In this document: positions 33,890 to 46,720 of the stretch, piece by piece
How the letters are laid out: every line of letters starts with the position of its first letter
Numbering within the stretch: the stretch's first letter is position 1
Origin: Saussurea involucrata
Lineage: Eukaryota > Streptophyta > Magnoliopsida > Asterales > Asteraceae
Reading direction: 5' to 3'
NCBI GenBank assembly: GCA_033807775.1
Contig: CM066327.1
Coordinates: 90,790,295 to 90,854,294 of the forward strand
Length of the DNA stretch: 64,000 nucleotides
Notes under the pieces: generated by a model
The model's input: only the letters and a program-made list of their open reading frames with translations
Told to the model about the DNA's origin: nothing
Database searches by the model: none
Made by a program: the position numbers and the translations under genes

Positions 33890-34145
33890 TGTATGTTTTT
33901 TCAGGAAAAAAAACAGCCTTTACAGTTAACAACATGTATGTGTGTATGTTTTTACAAAAAAAAAAGAAAAAATTACATCCTTAACAGTTAACAACCTGTA
34001 TGTAATGTATGTTTGTACATTACTGTATGTGTATGTGTGTATGTTTAAACAAATGACAGCCTTAACAAGCTGTATGTGTGTATGTTTAAAAAAAAGGCAG
34101 CCTTTAACACTTAACAAGCTCTTGTATGTTTAAGCAACGTTACAA
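33890..34145 (+). repeat. Degenerate ~60-bp tandem repeat
   Basis: Four or five units containing 'ACAGTTAACAACxTGTATGT' and 'GTATGTTTAAACAAA'. Non-coding; the sequence also produces mirror-image reading frames on both strands. Confidence 0.7.
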
Positions 34146-34362
34146 CAAAAATTATAACTTAAGCAGCAGTTAAGCAGAAGACAAAAGTTAAACATAATTA
34201 CAGAAGACACTACCATATAAAAAAACTAGTGAACATACTTGCATAGTACAAGCCTCCAATGCAACAAATACACGCCTCCAATGCAACAAGTTAACAACAA
34301 GAAGAGAGAAGAGATAGGTGTTTAAGGGCTTAAAGTCGTGAGGGAGAAGAATGAGAGAGGTT

Positions 34363-34374
34363 GTATTTATAGGG
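34363..34374 (-). promoter_or_regulatory. TATA-like motif upstream of the hAT fragment
   Basis: On the minus strand CCCTATAAATAC occurs here, and a second CCCTATAAATAAG lies about 140 bp upstream (near 34518). The downstream leader is CT-rich. Either could have served the hAT-type gene that began at 33740; this is inference from position only. Confidence 0.35.
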
Positions 34375-34666
34375 CTTAAATCCTTGAGGGAGAAGAATGA
34401 GATATGGAACATATCATCGCCTTATTTATATATAGGGCTTAAAGCCTTACCTAATTATAAGAGATATTAAGATAAGAATGGAATAGATCATACTCATCAT
34501 AGCCTTATTTATAGGGATACTTATCTAATAACTCCTTTTTGTAAAAGTTAAGAGTTTAAAATTTAAAAGACACAATTAATATCGATGTTGACTTATATAA
34601 TAACTATTTTCTACATAAGTCTAAGAGATAAAACTAGTAAATTTAAAATATCTATATATATGCAGC

Positions 34667-34794
34667 TAGGGGTGAGCAAAACCCGCCCAACCCGAGGAAC
34701 CCGACCGACCCGACACCCGACCAGGCCGAATTTGATGAACCCGACAACCTGAACCCGATGGGACCCAACCCCGAAGCTTTGTATCGGATATGAC
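34667..34794 (+). mobile_element. hAT-type MITE end interrupted by an LTR
   Basis: TAGGGGTGAGCAAAACCCGC is a common plant hAT-type terminus and is followed by CCCGACC/CCCGACA-rich sequence. The element breaks off at 34794, where an LTR begins; its other end is not in the window. Confidence 0.5.
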
Positions 34795-35535
34795 TGTAAC
34801 AACCCATAATGCTAGTGAGTCTTGGAGTTTGGTGGTCAAAATAAAAGAAACGAAAGTTAAGTTAATGGGCCATTTCTGTCATTTGATGAAGGTATATAAG
34901 TGCACAAACTTCTAGGGCAGCCTCCATTCTCTGAAATTAGTATTTTTGGTGTGAGGTTGGCGACCAAGAGAGAAAAGGGAGAAGAAAGAGGTTTTTGGAA
35001 AGAAATCAAGAGAGTGAAGAATCATAGAGGAATCAAAGAAGAAATCAGTAAGGTAACTCTTTTTCCTTATTAATTATCGTGTTCGATTTCTTCTGGTTTG
35101 GATTCTTGAGATTTATTGTGGTGATTCATTGAGTTTTTACCTCTTTTCCTTTAAAATGGGTTTTAAGGGTTTTTGTCTTGTTAAACCGATTTAGAAGTTT
35201 ATAAATGGATTAAGTGAGTATTTGAGGTTGGTGGATGAACCCTTGTGTATATCTAATCGGCTTAATGGCAAAAATCGGAGTATAAATCAGTTTTAGACTT
35301 GTTAAGTTCGAACAACCGTGTTTTTCGGACACCAGTGTTCGGTGGTGTCCGGATATGTTGCAAGTGTCCGGGTAAATGCCCCGTGAGTGTGTCCGGGTGT
35401 TTCTTAGTATCCGGGTAGCTGAAGTCTCCGGATAAGCTTAGTGTCCGGGTAGTTTTTCCCGGATAAGTCTAGCGTCCGGAAAAGTGTTGTGTCCGGAAAA
35501 GTGTTGTGTCCGGGAAGGGGTATCCGGACAGTAGG
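34795..35535 (+). mobile_element. Ty3/Gypsy-type LTR, 5' part, interrupted
   Basis: Starts TGTAACAACCCATAATG, like the LTR at 24578. It includes repeated GTGTCCGG motifs (about 35325-35530) and stops where TGTTGATCC begins at 35536. The remainder is beyond the window. Confidence 0.6.
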
Positions 35536-35880
35536 TGTTGATCCAAACCCTCAGTGATTTGATAATGACCCTCTCTTATATACTTAGTGAAAATTGTAAG
35601 TAAACAATATGTATCAGAGTTTCACTATCGCTGATAAGTACTAAGATCTTCCAGTACCGCTGATAGGAACTCTTGTTGTTTAGATTAAAACATTCAGCGA
35701 AACTATTCACCATAATACTCTGAGTCTGTTTAGTACTTATGGTGATCGCTGATAAGTTAGTTGTTTACTTATGATCCATGAAGACAAGTTTCACGTCAAC
35801 ACAGGTTCTACGCTGAAGTCGAAGATCAAGCTCAAGAACCAGCGACAAGTCTCCTAATGAACTGATGCGGATCAGCGAAG
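35536..35880 (+). mobile_element. Copia-like LTR, left part, interrupted by element A
   Basis: Starts TGTTGATCCAAACC and is rich in 'CGCTGAT' motifs (about 35630-35755, 35870). It ends in CGAAG, the target duplication of element A. The matching right part, also with CGCTGA motifs and starting CGAAG, resumes at 63503. The family is inferred from ends and length only. Confidence 0.55.
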
Positions 35881-38106
35881 TGTAACGTCCCAAAAATTGC
35901 AAGGAATTTAAATTTTCAAAAACAATGCATTTCACTATAATCAAACCACAAGTTAACAAATCCCATTACAATAAAAATAAACGTCGTTGATTTAAACCGT
36001 CAAACAAAGTTAAGCAGCGGAAAAGTTATATAATTAAATCCCCATTTAATAAAAATTTAACTTAAACAGTCTTCGCCTTGCGCCCGTGTGTACCGTCATG
36101 CCCGACTGCTACTCGCACCTGAAAACATAAGTCATTGGGAAGGGGTAAGCATGAAGCTTAGTGTATTCAATCCATACATAGGATCGCAATTATATCAGCA
36201 TCACCCATAAACATACCAGCACATAAATTTCTTGGAACATCCATCAAGAAAATATATCACGATTAATAATAATCCTTATGCTCCTTGGAATGGCCATCAA
36301 GAAGACATAATCACAACACATTATACCAACACGTATACTCCTTGGAACAACCATCAAGAAGTAGCCTTATACTTCTTGGAACGACCATCAAGAAGATATA
36401 ATCACAACTCATTATACAAACGCATATACTTCTTGGAACAACCATCAAGAAGTACATCAATCACAGATCAATATATATATATACACAAATATATATATAT
36501 TCCATAACACAATAATATCAACAAACAATCATAATCAACACACTCGAACTATAGCAACACAAATATAATTCCCATCCTATATAGTGAGAGAACTCACCTC
36601 AAACGCAAAGCTTATGACCTCAACAGCAACACGAACCGGCCAACACCAGTTCACCTTTTTCCACCTAAATAAGTGTTAACAATTGTCAAAGTGACGCCCC
36701 AACCCAAAGCCACGACTACTAAATTTAAAAATACATTTTCCAGTTTTTACTCTCAACACACAGGTCTGTTCGGGACCTGTTTAACCCCTTATAAACTGAT
36801 AAATCCAGAAATATTTTTCCATAATAATAAAGTCCCATGTCTTAGGGTTCCAAGGACATATCGCACGCGCTCTAACGATTTTTCTACAATTTACTATGGA
36901 TTTTACAAAACCGACTTGCAGCACAGTGAAAAACAGGACCTTTCAGTACAAAACAGCAATTTGACACCAGCTATGGTCCGAACTGGTTTTTCCGTAAAAT
37001 ATAAGAAACTTACTAGACTCAGAATGGGAGCTTTTGGCACTGGTTTCACCCCAATACAACGTTCCTATAAAACGTTATGGCTTTCCCAAAACAGTGGCAG
37101 AAACCGTGTAATTCACATGAAATGACAAAATAATGCTTATTAACCCATTAAGCCATAGCTTAATCCAAACAGACCCGAACAGCCTACAAGCTTACTGGAA
37201 AGGGCTAAACTACGCTGGACAACAACCGCACTACCCACTGCCTCCTCCGGCGGTGGTGGTGGTTGGCGGCAGCGACGGTGGTTACGGTAACACCCTCCGG
37301 CGGAACCTCCCAACATCCACCGAAACGACACACCCGCAACCTCACCCCGCACACACCCGCGCCTGCACACACCTGCACCCACCCCTCTGCCGCCACCCCG
37401 GCGGCATGCAGCGGCGGCCCCACCACCGGCAGCCGTGGCTGCGGCGGTGGTGGCAGCGGTTCACGGCAGAAAAATGGCAATTGACAACGACAAGAAGAAA
37501 ACGAACCTACCTCGGTGCGACTCTTCCTTCTCCCCGCTTTCGGCAGCAACGACGGCGTCTCCCTCTCTTCTCCGGTGTCACTCTCCCTTCTCCGGCGAAC
37601 TCTCTCTTCTCCGGCGAACTCTCTCTCTCTACTCTCGGCTCACTCTCTCTTTCTTCGCACCTCTCTCTCTCTCGAACTCCCTTCCTTTTCTCCGACGGGA
37701 CAACGCTGGGGCGCCGGTGGTGGCTGTTGCACGACAGCGACCAGAAGTGAACCGAGGGGGGGGGGGGGGAAACGCAACTGAGAGAACAAAACGTGAGGGA
37801 GACCTTAGGGTTTTATTTCTTTTTTTTTCACACTTTTTCCTTGCTTGCTTCTCACGAACACAACACACCCCAAAAAGAAAACATGGATTTCGGTTGTGGA
37901 CTCTGCATGGGCCGAACACCATATTTTTTGCCCTTTTACAGTTTTGGTCCCCCAACTATCTTTTTCTCGCAAGCTAACTAAAGTTCCGACATATTTAACG
38001 ATTAGGTCCAATTCGTCTAACCCCGTTAACGGAAACCACATTAAATAAAACCTAAATAAAAAGGAATTAATACTAATAAATTACATACCGAGATACGGGC
38101 TTTACA
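35881..38106 (-). repeat. Element A LTR1 (2,226 bp)
   Basis: TGTAACGTCCC ... GGGCTTTACA. Contains a 'CTTGGAACxxCCATCAAGAA' minisatellite (36231-36460), a GC-rich CGG-repeat segment (37200-37500), CT-rich sequence (37560-37680) and a G run (about 37756-37769). Frames of 150, 205 and 180 codons read through it but recur in all three LTRs, overlap each other in several frames, and have no domain; they are not treated as genes. Confidence 0.9.
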
Positions 38107-38123
38107 ACTCTCCCCCACTTGGA

Positions 38124-38243
38124 TTAGACTTCGTCCTCGAAGTCTAGACCGGCGAATAACTCGGAATAGTTCTCGTGCATCTCCGCTTCGGGTTCCCACG
38201 TCCACTCGAACCCTTTCGGTGCGACCACTGGTCTTTCCTCAAC
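38124..38243 (-). pseudogene. Vestigial C-terminus of a Gypsy-type polyprotein
   Basis: A minus-strand frame of about 39 codons next to the polypurine tract includes VAPKGFEWTWEPEAEM, then NYSELF, and ends FEDEV plus stop. The xGxExTWExExxMxxxYPxLF pattern is characteristic of the extreme C-terminus of plant Ty3/Gypsy (chromovirus-like) pol. An in-frame stop lies just upstream. The same remnant is at 57391-57510. This supports a Gypsy origin for element A; the identification is by motif memory and short. Confidence 0.55.
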
Positions 38244-41200
38244 TAGAATCTAGATTTCTCACCCCGTCTAGAAATTCTCGAATACTCTTTTTGCTAACAA
38301 AACTCCTTCAAGGACACTGAAAATTATGATCGGAACAACACTCCAACAACTGGATTCATTCCTAGTCAAACGACTTCGGTTGCCTCCCAACCTTAGATGT
38401 TCCCTACATCCCGATTCAACTTTCAAGCTCTAACCATTCTCAAGGTGCTCACCAATATACTCTACAGGATACTCGAATCCAATCATCCCTACCATTACTG
38501 CCGATTAACTTCCACGAGTTCTAATAGACTCCCAAAATTTATTTCACACGGATCATCAAACCACTAAACTTATAATCACCCACGAAGATCATTCCACCAT
38601 AACCATTCATCACAATTAAGCATCTCAGGGGTACTACTACCATCACCATAATTAATTTAAAATCGGCTACAAATCTCCGATTACACTAAAGGTGTTTGGC
38701 CTTAAGCCCAAAAGTCGACACCTAAATATACTATTTACCTCAAAAAGGTTACTGCGCATTCATGCTCTTAATTACAAAGGGCTTCATTCCCTTAACCAAT
38801 ACTGTTCGGCCTACCTTACCAACACGCGTGGAATACCCAACCTTCCACCGTCTACTTATCCTCCACACTCGCTCTACGAAGCCTAGTTACACCGCATCAA
38901 GATACACCTTAACGTCTACCTCCCAAGTACGTCTCAAGGCCCGGCATATCGGGACTACCTCCCAGGTAAGTGCCCAAGACTATATCCTCCCAGTGCCTAC
39001 TGGAAAGTCAAAGTCATAACACATGAATACCGGAGTCCCACTCCGAGATACCCAACCGACCATTACCAACGACTGACTGACGTGACCAAGGATCCAATGC
39101 AAAACAGTCTACCAACAACATGCCTATCCCGGAATGACTCACTCACCCAACATGTAAATACTCAATGTGCAATAAGTGCAAAACTGTGCAACAAAACAAC
39201 CCATCAACAAAACTCCACATCGAGCCATTAAAAACCGTGCAATTGACCCATGACTATCTTAAAGTCAAAACCGAGAAAAATGCTCCACGCTTGCTAGACC
39301 CATAAGTCGGTCAAAAACGCGTTTAAATAAAGTTTAAGCAAGCAATACTCTAAAATCAACATTAGTCCCAAACTCGACACGGGTTAAACAAAAGAGTTTT
39401 CCAAAAGGACTCACACCCTTAAAATCCTCAAAATGACACATAACACTTATAAGCGCACTTCCCAAATGGTTTACAAAATCATTTACAAAATATTTCCAAC
39501 GTCAAGATTTTTCATTTCAAAAAGACCGTAAGCAATAAAACTACTATTACCAGGTCGGTAGTTACGCAAAAATGGACACGCTCGTCCCACATATGAAAAT
39601 CATGTTGAAAATCATTTCATTGCAGCTTAGTTTACTCACAAAACGTAAAGCGAAATAAATAATTTCTTTGAAAATGAACCGTCACGGTTCTAGTATGAAT
39701 TGACTCATGACATGTATTTAAAGTAACCGCTGGACCTTACACCGGGTGCGACAAAAGTGTGCACATAATTTCAAAATCAGTTCCACGACATTTGACCCCA
39801 AATTTTTTTTTTAACATAAAATGTCGTGGCACAGGGTTCACCAACAAATCTCCCGCGCGTCGGCTAGTCATACAAAACGATGAGACCGTTTACAAATATA
39901 TTTTTGTTAAAACACAACTGTCTCGTGTAAGTTTCAAACTTAAAGATAAAAACCAATCCGTTTCCATCATTTGAAAATATCGACTAAAATCTCATAAAAT
40001 CTCAAAAGGTGGGATTATTTAAATTGATTTCCCCAAATGGTCACATAACAAATAAGATATGCACCTCGTGAAATTAAACCCACACGACTCAACATGCCGT
40101 AAAGCAAAACTTATTTTAACCAAATCACTCAAATAGCTTTATACAGACATCGTGGAATGTAACTTTCCGTCTCAACTCTAACATATGTGGAGGAGTTCCA
40201 ATGTTAAAGTCACAAGCCGTAGTCACTTGCCCAACATTTTAAACACCACAAAACACGGATATCATCTTACCCGAAAGAACCGTTGGAAAAATAAAGAAAT
40301 GAGGCAAATTCTAACAAAGTTTGCACTCCCGTGATAAAACGATTTCATACACTTTCAAAACCATATTTCAAAATCTTGTGTGTGTGCTGAACATTTCCCA
40401 AAATTCCAAAACACCATCCATAAAATGATTTGAAACACAAGAATTTGTTAATGCAATCTATTTCAAAATCAAACTTTGTGCATGACTTAGTCGGCATTCT
40501 ACGCCTCGACTCCTACTTCTCCAAATCTATCCGGTCCACTAACGTCATCCAGACATTTAAACCTCTTAGGCAAGTTGGGAAATTACGTCAAATAATCCCT
40601 ACGATTTTTCCTCAAATCAAAGTCGGCTCTATAAGCCTATGATTCTAACACAATCATCCATCTTGGCCCGAAACAACCATCATCTTCATCGTCGCTCCAA
40701 GTGATTAATACTAGAATCGTCCTTTTATTCCAACGACTACTAATTTATAACCTTCGTCACTACCCCAACGATCATCCCATCAACGCAAATCAAGTACACA
40801 CCTGTACTAGTAGGTTTACTATAGTCGTTCCCCCTTGTGATGGCTATTCTGGGTAGATATTACAATGAGTTATTAGCACATAATAATTCACACTAACAAC
40901 GCTCACGCTCAACTCCTTGGATTCCTCGTGACTTTCCCCGACTCGAGCATTGATCCTGTGTTTCCGATAGTAGGAGCTCTACTACTACCTTCCACACCTA
41001 TCATCACTCGTTCCGAGTTCCATCCGATGGGTCCAAGTAGTTGCTCGCCCAAACAACAACCATACACGTATGTCCATACTGACGCATATACCCACTCTTC
41101 CTAGCTCCCTAGGAATAAACATAACACCCCACTACCCTTTCTAGGGCGGAACCCCCACTAACCCTGACGAGTCGCCGCGTAAACGCACAGTCGTATACAG

Positions 41201-41699
41201 TGGAAACCAGATAGACATTCGAATATAAGATTCTATCCTACAACGGTTGGACTCAAACAAGAGCTCGCAATAGAACTAAATCCAACATTCTAAGGCTATT
41301 CGGTTCCTACCGCATACAACCTATAGTGCATTCGCTTAACAACCTATCAAAGTTAGCATAAGTTCCTAGTAGCAAGTAACAACCATACAATATAGTGTAT
41401 TAAGCACCAAACAATCTAGCATGCATACTCCTATGTTCTAGAAAGCAATTTTGCATAGGTACTCGTATGTAAACGCTATTCCCAGCTCACTAGGAATTTC
41501 ATCTCATCCCACTACCCTTGCTACAACGGAATCCCTGTTAGCCATAACGAGTTGCCTCGCGAATACCCAGCCGCATGCAGCGTGAATCAAATAGACATTC
41601 GAATACAAGATTCTATCCTAGAACGGTTGGACTCAAACAAGAGCTGCGCAATAGAACTAAATCAAATATTCTAAGACTATATGATCCTTACTGCATACA

Positions 41700-43989
41700 T
41701 GTAAAGCCCGTGTCCAGGTTTGAATTTTATTTAATTGTTTTATATTTTTCTCCTAGCGGAACTTTTTAACGGGTTTAGACTCGGTTGACCAAACATATAA
41801 TTTTGGGATTAATAGCGTTTTAGTTTTATAGTATAGGGACCTATTTGGCTTTTTGGGCAAAGTGTATGCTTGGGGTCAGCCCATGTGTAGGAACCGACTC
41901 CCTCTCATTTTGTTTTTGTTTCCATCGCAAGCCAACCAAGCAACCAAAAGAAACCCTACAATCGATCCATCTTTTTTTTTTGTGTTGTGTTCGGCCGTAG
42001 AGAGAGAAAACGAGAAGTGAGAGAGGAGGAGAGAAACCGAGAGAGATAGAGCGGCGAGGAGAGAGAGAGAGGGAGTTCGCCGGAAAGTGTGGAGGTCGTC
42101 GCCGTCGTTGTCGTGTCCGTCGGAGAAGAAGAGTGAAGGTGTCGGGTTCGTCGTTGTGTCGTCATCGAGGTAAGGTTTCACTCGACGTTTCTTTTCTTTT
42201 CGTTTTCGTCACCGGAGGACCACCGCCGGCCGCCGCTGCCGCGCCGCCACTGTGGTGGCTGGGTGTCGGGTGGCGGTGGTGGTGTGAGTCGTTGGTGCAC
42301 GCGGTAGGGTGATCGAGAGGGTAGTAGTCTCGCGGTGGTTTGCGGGTTGTTTTATTTCCTCGTCGATGAACCGCCGCCGGCCGCCGTCGACGACCACCAC
42401 TGCCGGAGGGCAGAGGGTAGTGCGTGGCCATGTCTTATTAATAATCACCGTAGAATCCGTTAAGCCTTGACTTAATCGTTTAAGCCGTTTCGTTAAAACC
42501 GTCGTTTTTATAATCATCAATTCATGTGGAAAATGGTGCAGCCACTGTTTTTACGACGGCTATAACTTTTCCGTCGTAACTCCGTTTGAGCCGAAACTGG
42601 CGCCCACGGTTCAAGCTCGGGGTCGGGCACGTTTTCCGTGTTTTAGCGGAAAACTGGTTCGGCCTCTAGCTGGGCGAAAAAGTGGTCGTGAGTTCTGTGA
42701 ATCGTCATTTTATGTAAAAGAAACTGCAGTTCTGCCACTGTTTTGCGTAGACCATAACTTTCTGTTCGTAACTCGGTTTGGGGTGAAACCGGTGTCAAAA
42801 GTTCCCTTTTTGAGTCTAGAAACTTTTCTGTGTTTTGTGCAAAACCCAGTTCGGGACGTAGCATGGGTCGATTTGTCGTTTTATACTGAAAGGTGCTGAT
42901 TTTCGCTATTCCGGAAACTGTTTTTGTAAAATCCGTAGTAAATTGTAGAAAAATCGTTAGGAGGCGTATAATATGTCCTTGGAACCCTAACTCAGAGTAC
43001 TTTCTGGTCATGAAATAATATTGGGAATTTTCTGGGTTTAAAGGGGTCGAAACAGGTCCCGAACAGACCTGTTTTGGGTGAACGGAATTTAGTTTTAGTG
43101 ACGGTTTAAGCGTGTGTCGTGTCATAGGGTCCGGGTCTCGTATTGACACGTTTTAACATGCGTTTAGGTGCTGGGAAGTGACCGTTATTGTGAAGCTTGA
43201 ATTGTGTTATTAAGCTGGGCGTGCATTCGAGGTGAGTTCTCTCACTGTGTAGTTAGGGGTTGTATGCATGTCATAATAGTTTGTATGTACTATTGTCTTT
43301 GTGGTGCGAACTAGTTGTTTGTGGTGTGTAATATTTGATTGGTTTGAATGCTTGGTATAAATGTGTTACATTACAATTCGGTGGGACCGAGGCCTCGATG
43401 GTACTGAGGTGTTGGTTACATTACAATTCGGTGGGACCGAGGCCTCGATGGTACTGAGGTGTTGGTTACATTACAATTCGGTGGGACCGAGGCCTCGATG
43501 GTACTGAGGTGTGGATACATTACAATTCGGTGGGACCGAGGCCTCGATGGTACTGAGGTGTTGGATACATTACAATTCGGTGGGACCGAGGCCTCGATGG
43601 TACTGAGGTGTTGGATACATAATTACTTGTAGACGCTTACTCGTTTTATGTAGCTGTGATGTTGTTGCTTATGTGCGGATAGGGGTGATGTGTATATAAT
43701 TCCTATCTGCGCATGTGTTGGAATTCACTAAGCTTCGTGCTTACCCTTTCCCAATAAACTGTGGTTTCAGGTCCGAGCGGCTTCAAGGCGTGACAAGTAC
43801 ACACTGGCGCGCGAGGAGAGCTGGTTGTTTTATGGTTTTATTAATTAAACGTTTATTCCGCTGTATTTTTATTATAAAGTTATTAATTATGAGTTTGCAA
43901 ACGAAACGTTGGGATTCATTTAATGAGTTGTTATAAATGAATTGTTTATTTAAAAATTTAAATTTGCTTGTAATTTTTGGGACGTTACA
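41700..43989 (+). mobile_element. Solo LTR B, related to the element A family but opposite orientation (2,290 bp)
   Basis: TGTAAAGCCCGTGTCC ... GGGACGTTACA flanked by ATACA (41695-41699, 43990-43994). The uninterrupted target is visible in internal region 2. It shares LTR landmarks with A read on the opposite strand ('GAGGTGAGTTCTCTCACT'; CCGCCGG-rich block). Reading frames of 89-168 codons on the minus strand are LTR sequence, not genes. Confidence 0.93.
43371..43619 (+). repeat. 50-bp minisatellite in solo LTR B
   Basis: Five units with period 50 bp (one of 49) beginning TTACAATTCGGTGGGACCGA and containing GGCCTCGATGGTACTGAGGT. Almost no divergence among units. Confidence 0.95.
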
Positions 43990-44334
43990 ATACAACCTAT
44001 AGGGCCTTCACTTAACAACCTACTATAACTAGTATTGATTCCTACTAGCAAGCAATCATCATACAGTACAGTGTAAACAACATAGGCAATCTAGCATGCA
44101 TACCTTATGATCTAGAAAGCGATAAATACACTAAGTATTGTACCTTCCCACTTAGCGTCGGCTGACTGTACACACTGCGCCCTCAATCACCGTTTCCCAA
44201 ACGGTTTTTCCTTTTTCTTTCATTCGAAAAGATTTTAGTAAAAGGATTTAAAATTTCATAGCCGCAACTTGAGACCAAACACGCCGAGATGTGTCTGATT
44301 CACTCAAGCTGTGCTCTGATACCAAGTTGTAACG

Positions 44335-44644
44335 TGTAGGAACCCAGATATAACAAGTAACAATAATTATAGCAATAATCTTTGTATATGATTGATAAAG
44401 AGGAGTTTACAATATATGAAATAAGCACAACTCACTCTTGAAGCTCTCTTTCTCTATACGTCCGACTCTCTCAAAACGGAGGCTAGGAGGCTTTAGAGGC
44501 TTAACCTAAAACTCTAACAAATTAGACATTAAATACTTAGGTTTTAAGGCCTAAGCCCATAAGCCACTAAAGCCTACATATTTAATTTGGGCTTTTACAA
44601 TTTAACCAAGTAATCTTGAATACAATATAAAATAAAAGCTAACA
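44335..44644 (-). repeat. Element C 3' LTR (310 bp)
   Basis: Left copy on the plus strand, adjoining the polypurine tract of element C. Confidence 0.92.
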
Positions 44645-44789
44645 ATCTCCCCCTTTGTATTCAAGATTAAAAATAGCCCGATCTTCCACAAGGTCAGTTG
44701 CTTCAATTCCTTCTTTGACTCCCCCTTGATCGTTGCATACTCCTCCTTGATCTTTGTGTACTCCCCTTAGAATTCTGTCGCATTACTTT

Positions 44790-45114
44790 TGTGAAACCAG
44801 TTTCTATTAGGTAATCATCAAATCATCCATTGATCTTGAACATAATAGAGATTTACATAGGAATTGATGCACTTTCTCTCTCTAGAATATTACAATTAAG
44901 ATCACTAATGAATTGCTCTCTCTAGACTTTCTTGAGACTTGCTTAACATCTAAGCTAACTAATCCTATTTATACCTAGGATTACAAAGCATTAAATCTAA
45001 TCTACTTTGACTTTTCAATTAAAGCTACTTTGACTTTGACTATCTTTGACTTTTACATTGTTTGACCATTACAAGACTTTAACAATAAATCTTGAATACA
45101 ATAATGCTCTAACA
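44790..45114 (-). repeat. Element D 3' LTR (325 bp)
   Basis: Left copy on the plus strand, adjoining the polypurine tract. Confidence 0.9.
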
Positions 45115-45494
45115 ATCTCCCCCTTTGGATTCAAGATTTAAAAAATATGACAGTAGTCTTCAGCTCTTGATCTTCAAAACTTTAACTTTGATCACTTTAA
45201 ACTTTGAGGCTAAGATAATCTTCAAACATCTTTATCTTCATTAGTTCACGGCGAACTATATGCTTTGACATTCTTTAAGAACTCAACTTTGAAGAATCTT
45301 CAGTCAAACATGAAAAGTCTTTGTCTTTATCTTTGAAAAATCAATCTTCTTCAATAAAATCTTCAACAGATTGTCTTCAAGTCTTGAACATGAAATTCCG
45401 ATCTTTGTATAAAACCATCAATTCGGAACAAGATGAATCAGAAACGATTAGAGTTTGGATCAGAAAGATGTGAAACCATCCACATTGTTGAACT

Positions 45495-45596
45495 TTTAGG
45501 TGTAAGCGCATTCCGAGAACCACTCAGAACTAAGATAACCAAATTCGGTGTAAGCGCATTCCGAGAACCACTCAGAACTAAGATAACCAAATTCAG
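45495..45596 (+). repeat. 48-bp tandem duplication in element D
   Basis: GGTGTAAGCGCATTCCGAGA ... ACTAAGATAACCAAATTC occurs twice in tandem in the 3' non-coding part of element D. Confidence 0.9.
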
Positions 45597-46286
45597 CAAC
45601 ATTTGGACTTCACATGATCCTTCTCCCCCTAATCTTCAGTCTTTGTTCATGAATCTTTGACTTGAAATATCTTTGATTTGAAAGCTCTTTGACATGAAAT
45701 TGAAATTGAACTTTTCTCCCCCTTTTTCGATGATGGTGAGCATCATAATCATCGAAAACCATTTTCAATTTCAGTCGCGTCTCTTAGTATTACTAACAAT
45801 CTCCTCCTTAGTGGATAACCTTGCTCCCCCTCAAGATAAGAATTCTGGAGCAATTTGTTTTCTCCCCCTGAAAGTATGCATATATTTCAATAACGCACAA
45901 TATACAAATTTTAAAAAAGTTTACACAAGGAAAATAAAATTCATTGAACTTCATTTTATAACTACTAACATTTGATCATTTGAAAGCTTTACAAAAGAAA
46001 TTCAACTTAATGAAATTTAACAGATATTTCAATCAAATGAAATCAAATGCATGTGTTTGGATTCAAAAACAAGACATCATTGCATATCAAGTTACAAACG
46101 TTCAGTTTCAACCCCTTTATTAAATCTATTTGGTGTGCTAGCATGCGAAATATGATTAGCATCAAGCGTATGCAATTCTAAAACATATAAGAATACTTTG
46201 CTCTACTCACACTATTTGTCCAAAATCAGAATTTCACAAATTTACGGGTTTATCGCGACTTTGTATTTTCCCCAAGTTTCAAGAGA

Positions 46287-46415
46287 TGTGTGCTCATTGG
46301 CATCTTTTGAATTTGTGCACATTGACATCTTTTGATTTTGTGCTCATTGGCATTCTTTGATTCTGTGCTCATTGGCATCCTTTGATTTTGTGCTCATTGG
46401 CATCTTTTGATCAAA
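46287..46415 (+). repeat. ~26-bp tandem repeat in element D
   Basis: About five units of TTGTGCTCATTGGCATCTTT-GATTT with small variants. Confidence 0.85.
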
Positions 46416-46446
46416 AAGTTTAGTAAGAATAACATACACCGTTAAA

Positions 46447-46720
46447 CATGACTTTCTATCTGGTTCTATAACAGGATTTGGGTCAGCATATCCCAGACCA
46501 GTTGGCCTTAGGTGCTAGGTGACGAGCACCCCTTAGAACTTAATTTCCCAAACCAGAAAGGCCACATCGATATATCTTAAACCCATTTGTACCAGTAGAA
46601 CATGGCTTTCTATCTGGTTCTATTGCAGGATTTGGGTCAGCCGATCCCAGACCAGTTGATCTTAGGGACTAGGTGTCGAGCACCCCTTAGGACTTACTCT
46701 CCCAAACCAGAAAGGCCACA
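46447..46720 (+). repeat. 154-bp tandem duplication in element D
   Basis: Two copies containing CTTTCTATCTGGTTCTAT, CAGGATTTGGGTCAGC and CCAGAAAGGCCACA. The first starts at 46447, the second at 46601. Confidence 0.85.

Larger units (their letters stand above)
38107..44327 (-). mobile_element. Element A internal region 1 (interrupted by solo LTR B)
   Basis: Starts on the plus strand with ACTCTCCCCCACTTGG (polypurine tract on the minus strand) and ends ...CTCTGATACCAAGT (primer site on the minus strand, about 44309-44327). It is about 95% or more identical by eye to 57374-61298. Two ~390-bp direct repeats lie near the primer-site end (from about 41092 and 41480, sharing GACATTCGAATA and GGTTGGACTCAAACAAGAGC). 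No intact gag or pol. Confidence 0.85.

Noticed and set aside
36232..36507. Plus-strand ORF with repeated PSR/LEQPSR peptide
   Set aside because: Translation of the CTTGGAAC-CATCAAGAA minisatellite in the LTR; repeated at 55503 and 61650.
36673..37125. 150-codon ORF present in all three LTRs of element A
   Set aside because: Conserved only because the LTRs are copies; no recognisable protein family, and the element is transcribed from the other strand.
37133..37750. 205-codon plus-strand ORF and several overlapping 100-190-codon ORFs in GC-rich sequence
   Set aside because: They lie inside the LTRs of element A, recur at 56400-57017 and 62530-63444 with shifting lengths, overlap in several frames on both strands, and have no domain. 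GC- and CT-rich LTR sequence explains them.
42643..43149. 168-codon minus-strand ORF in solo LTR B
   Set aside because: It corresponds to the 150-codon ORF in the related LTRs of element A and is LTR sequence shared by the family, not evidence of a gene.
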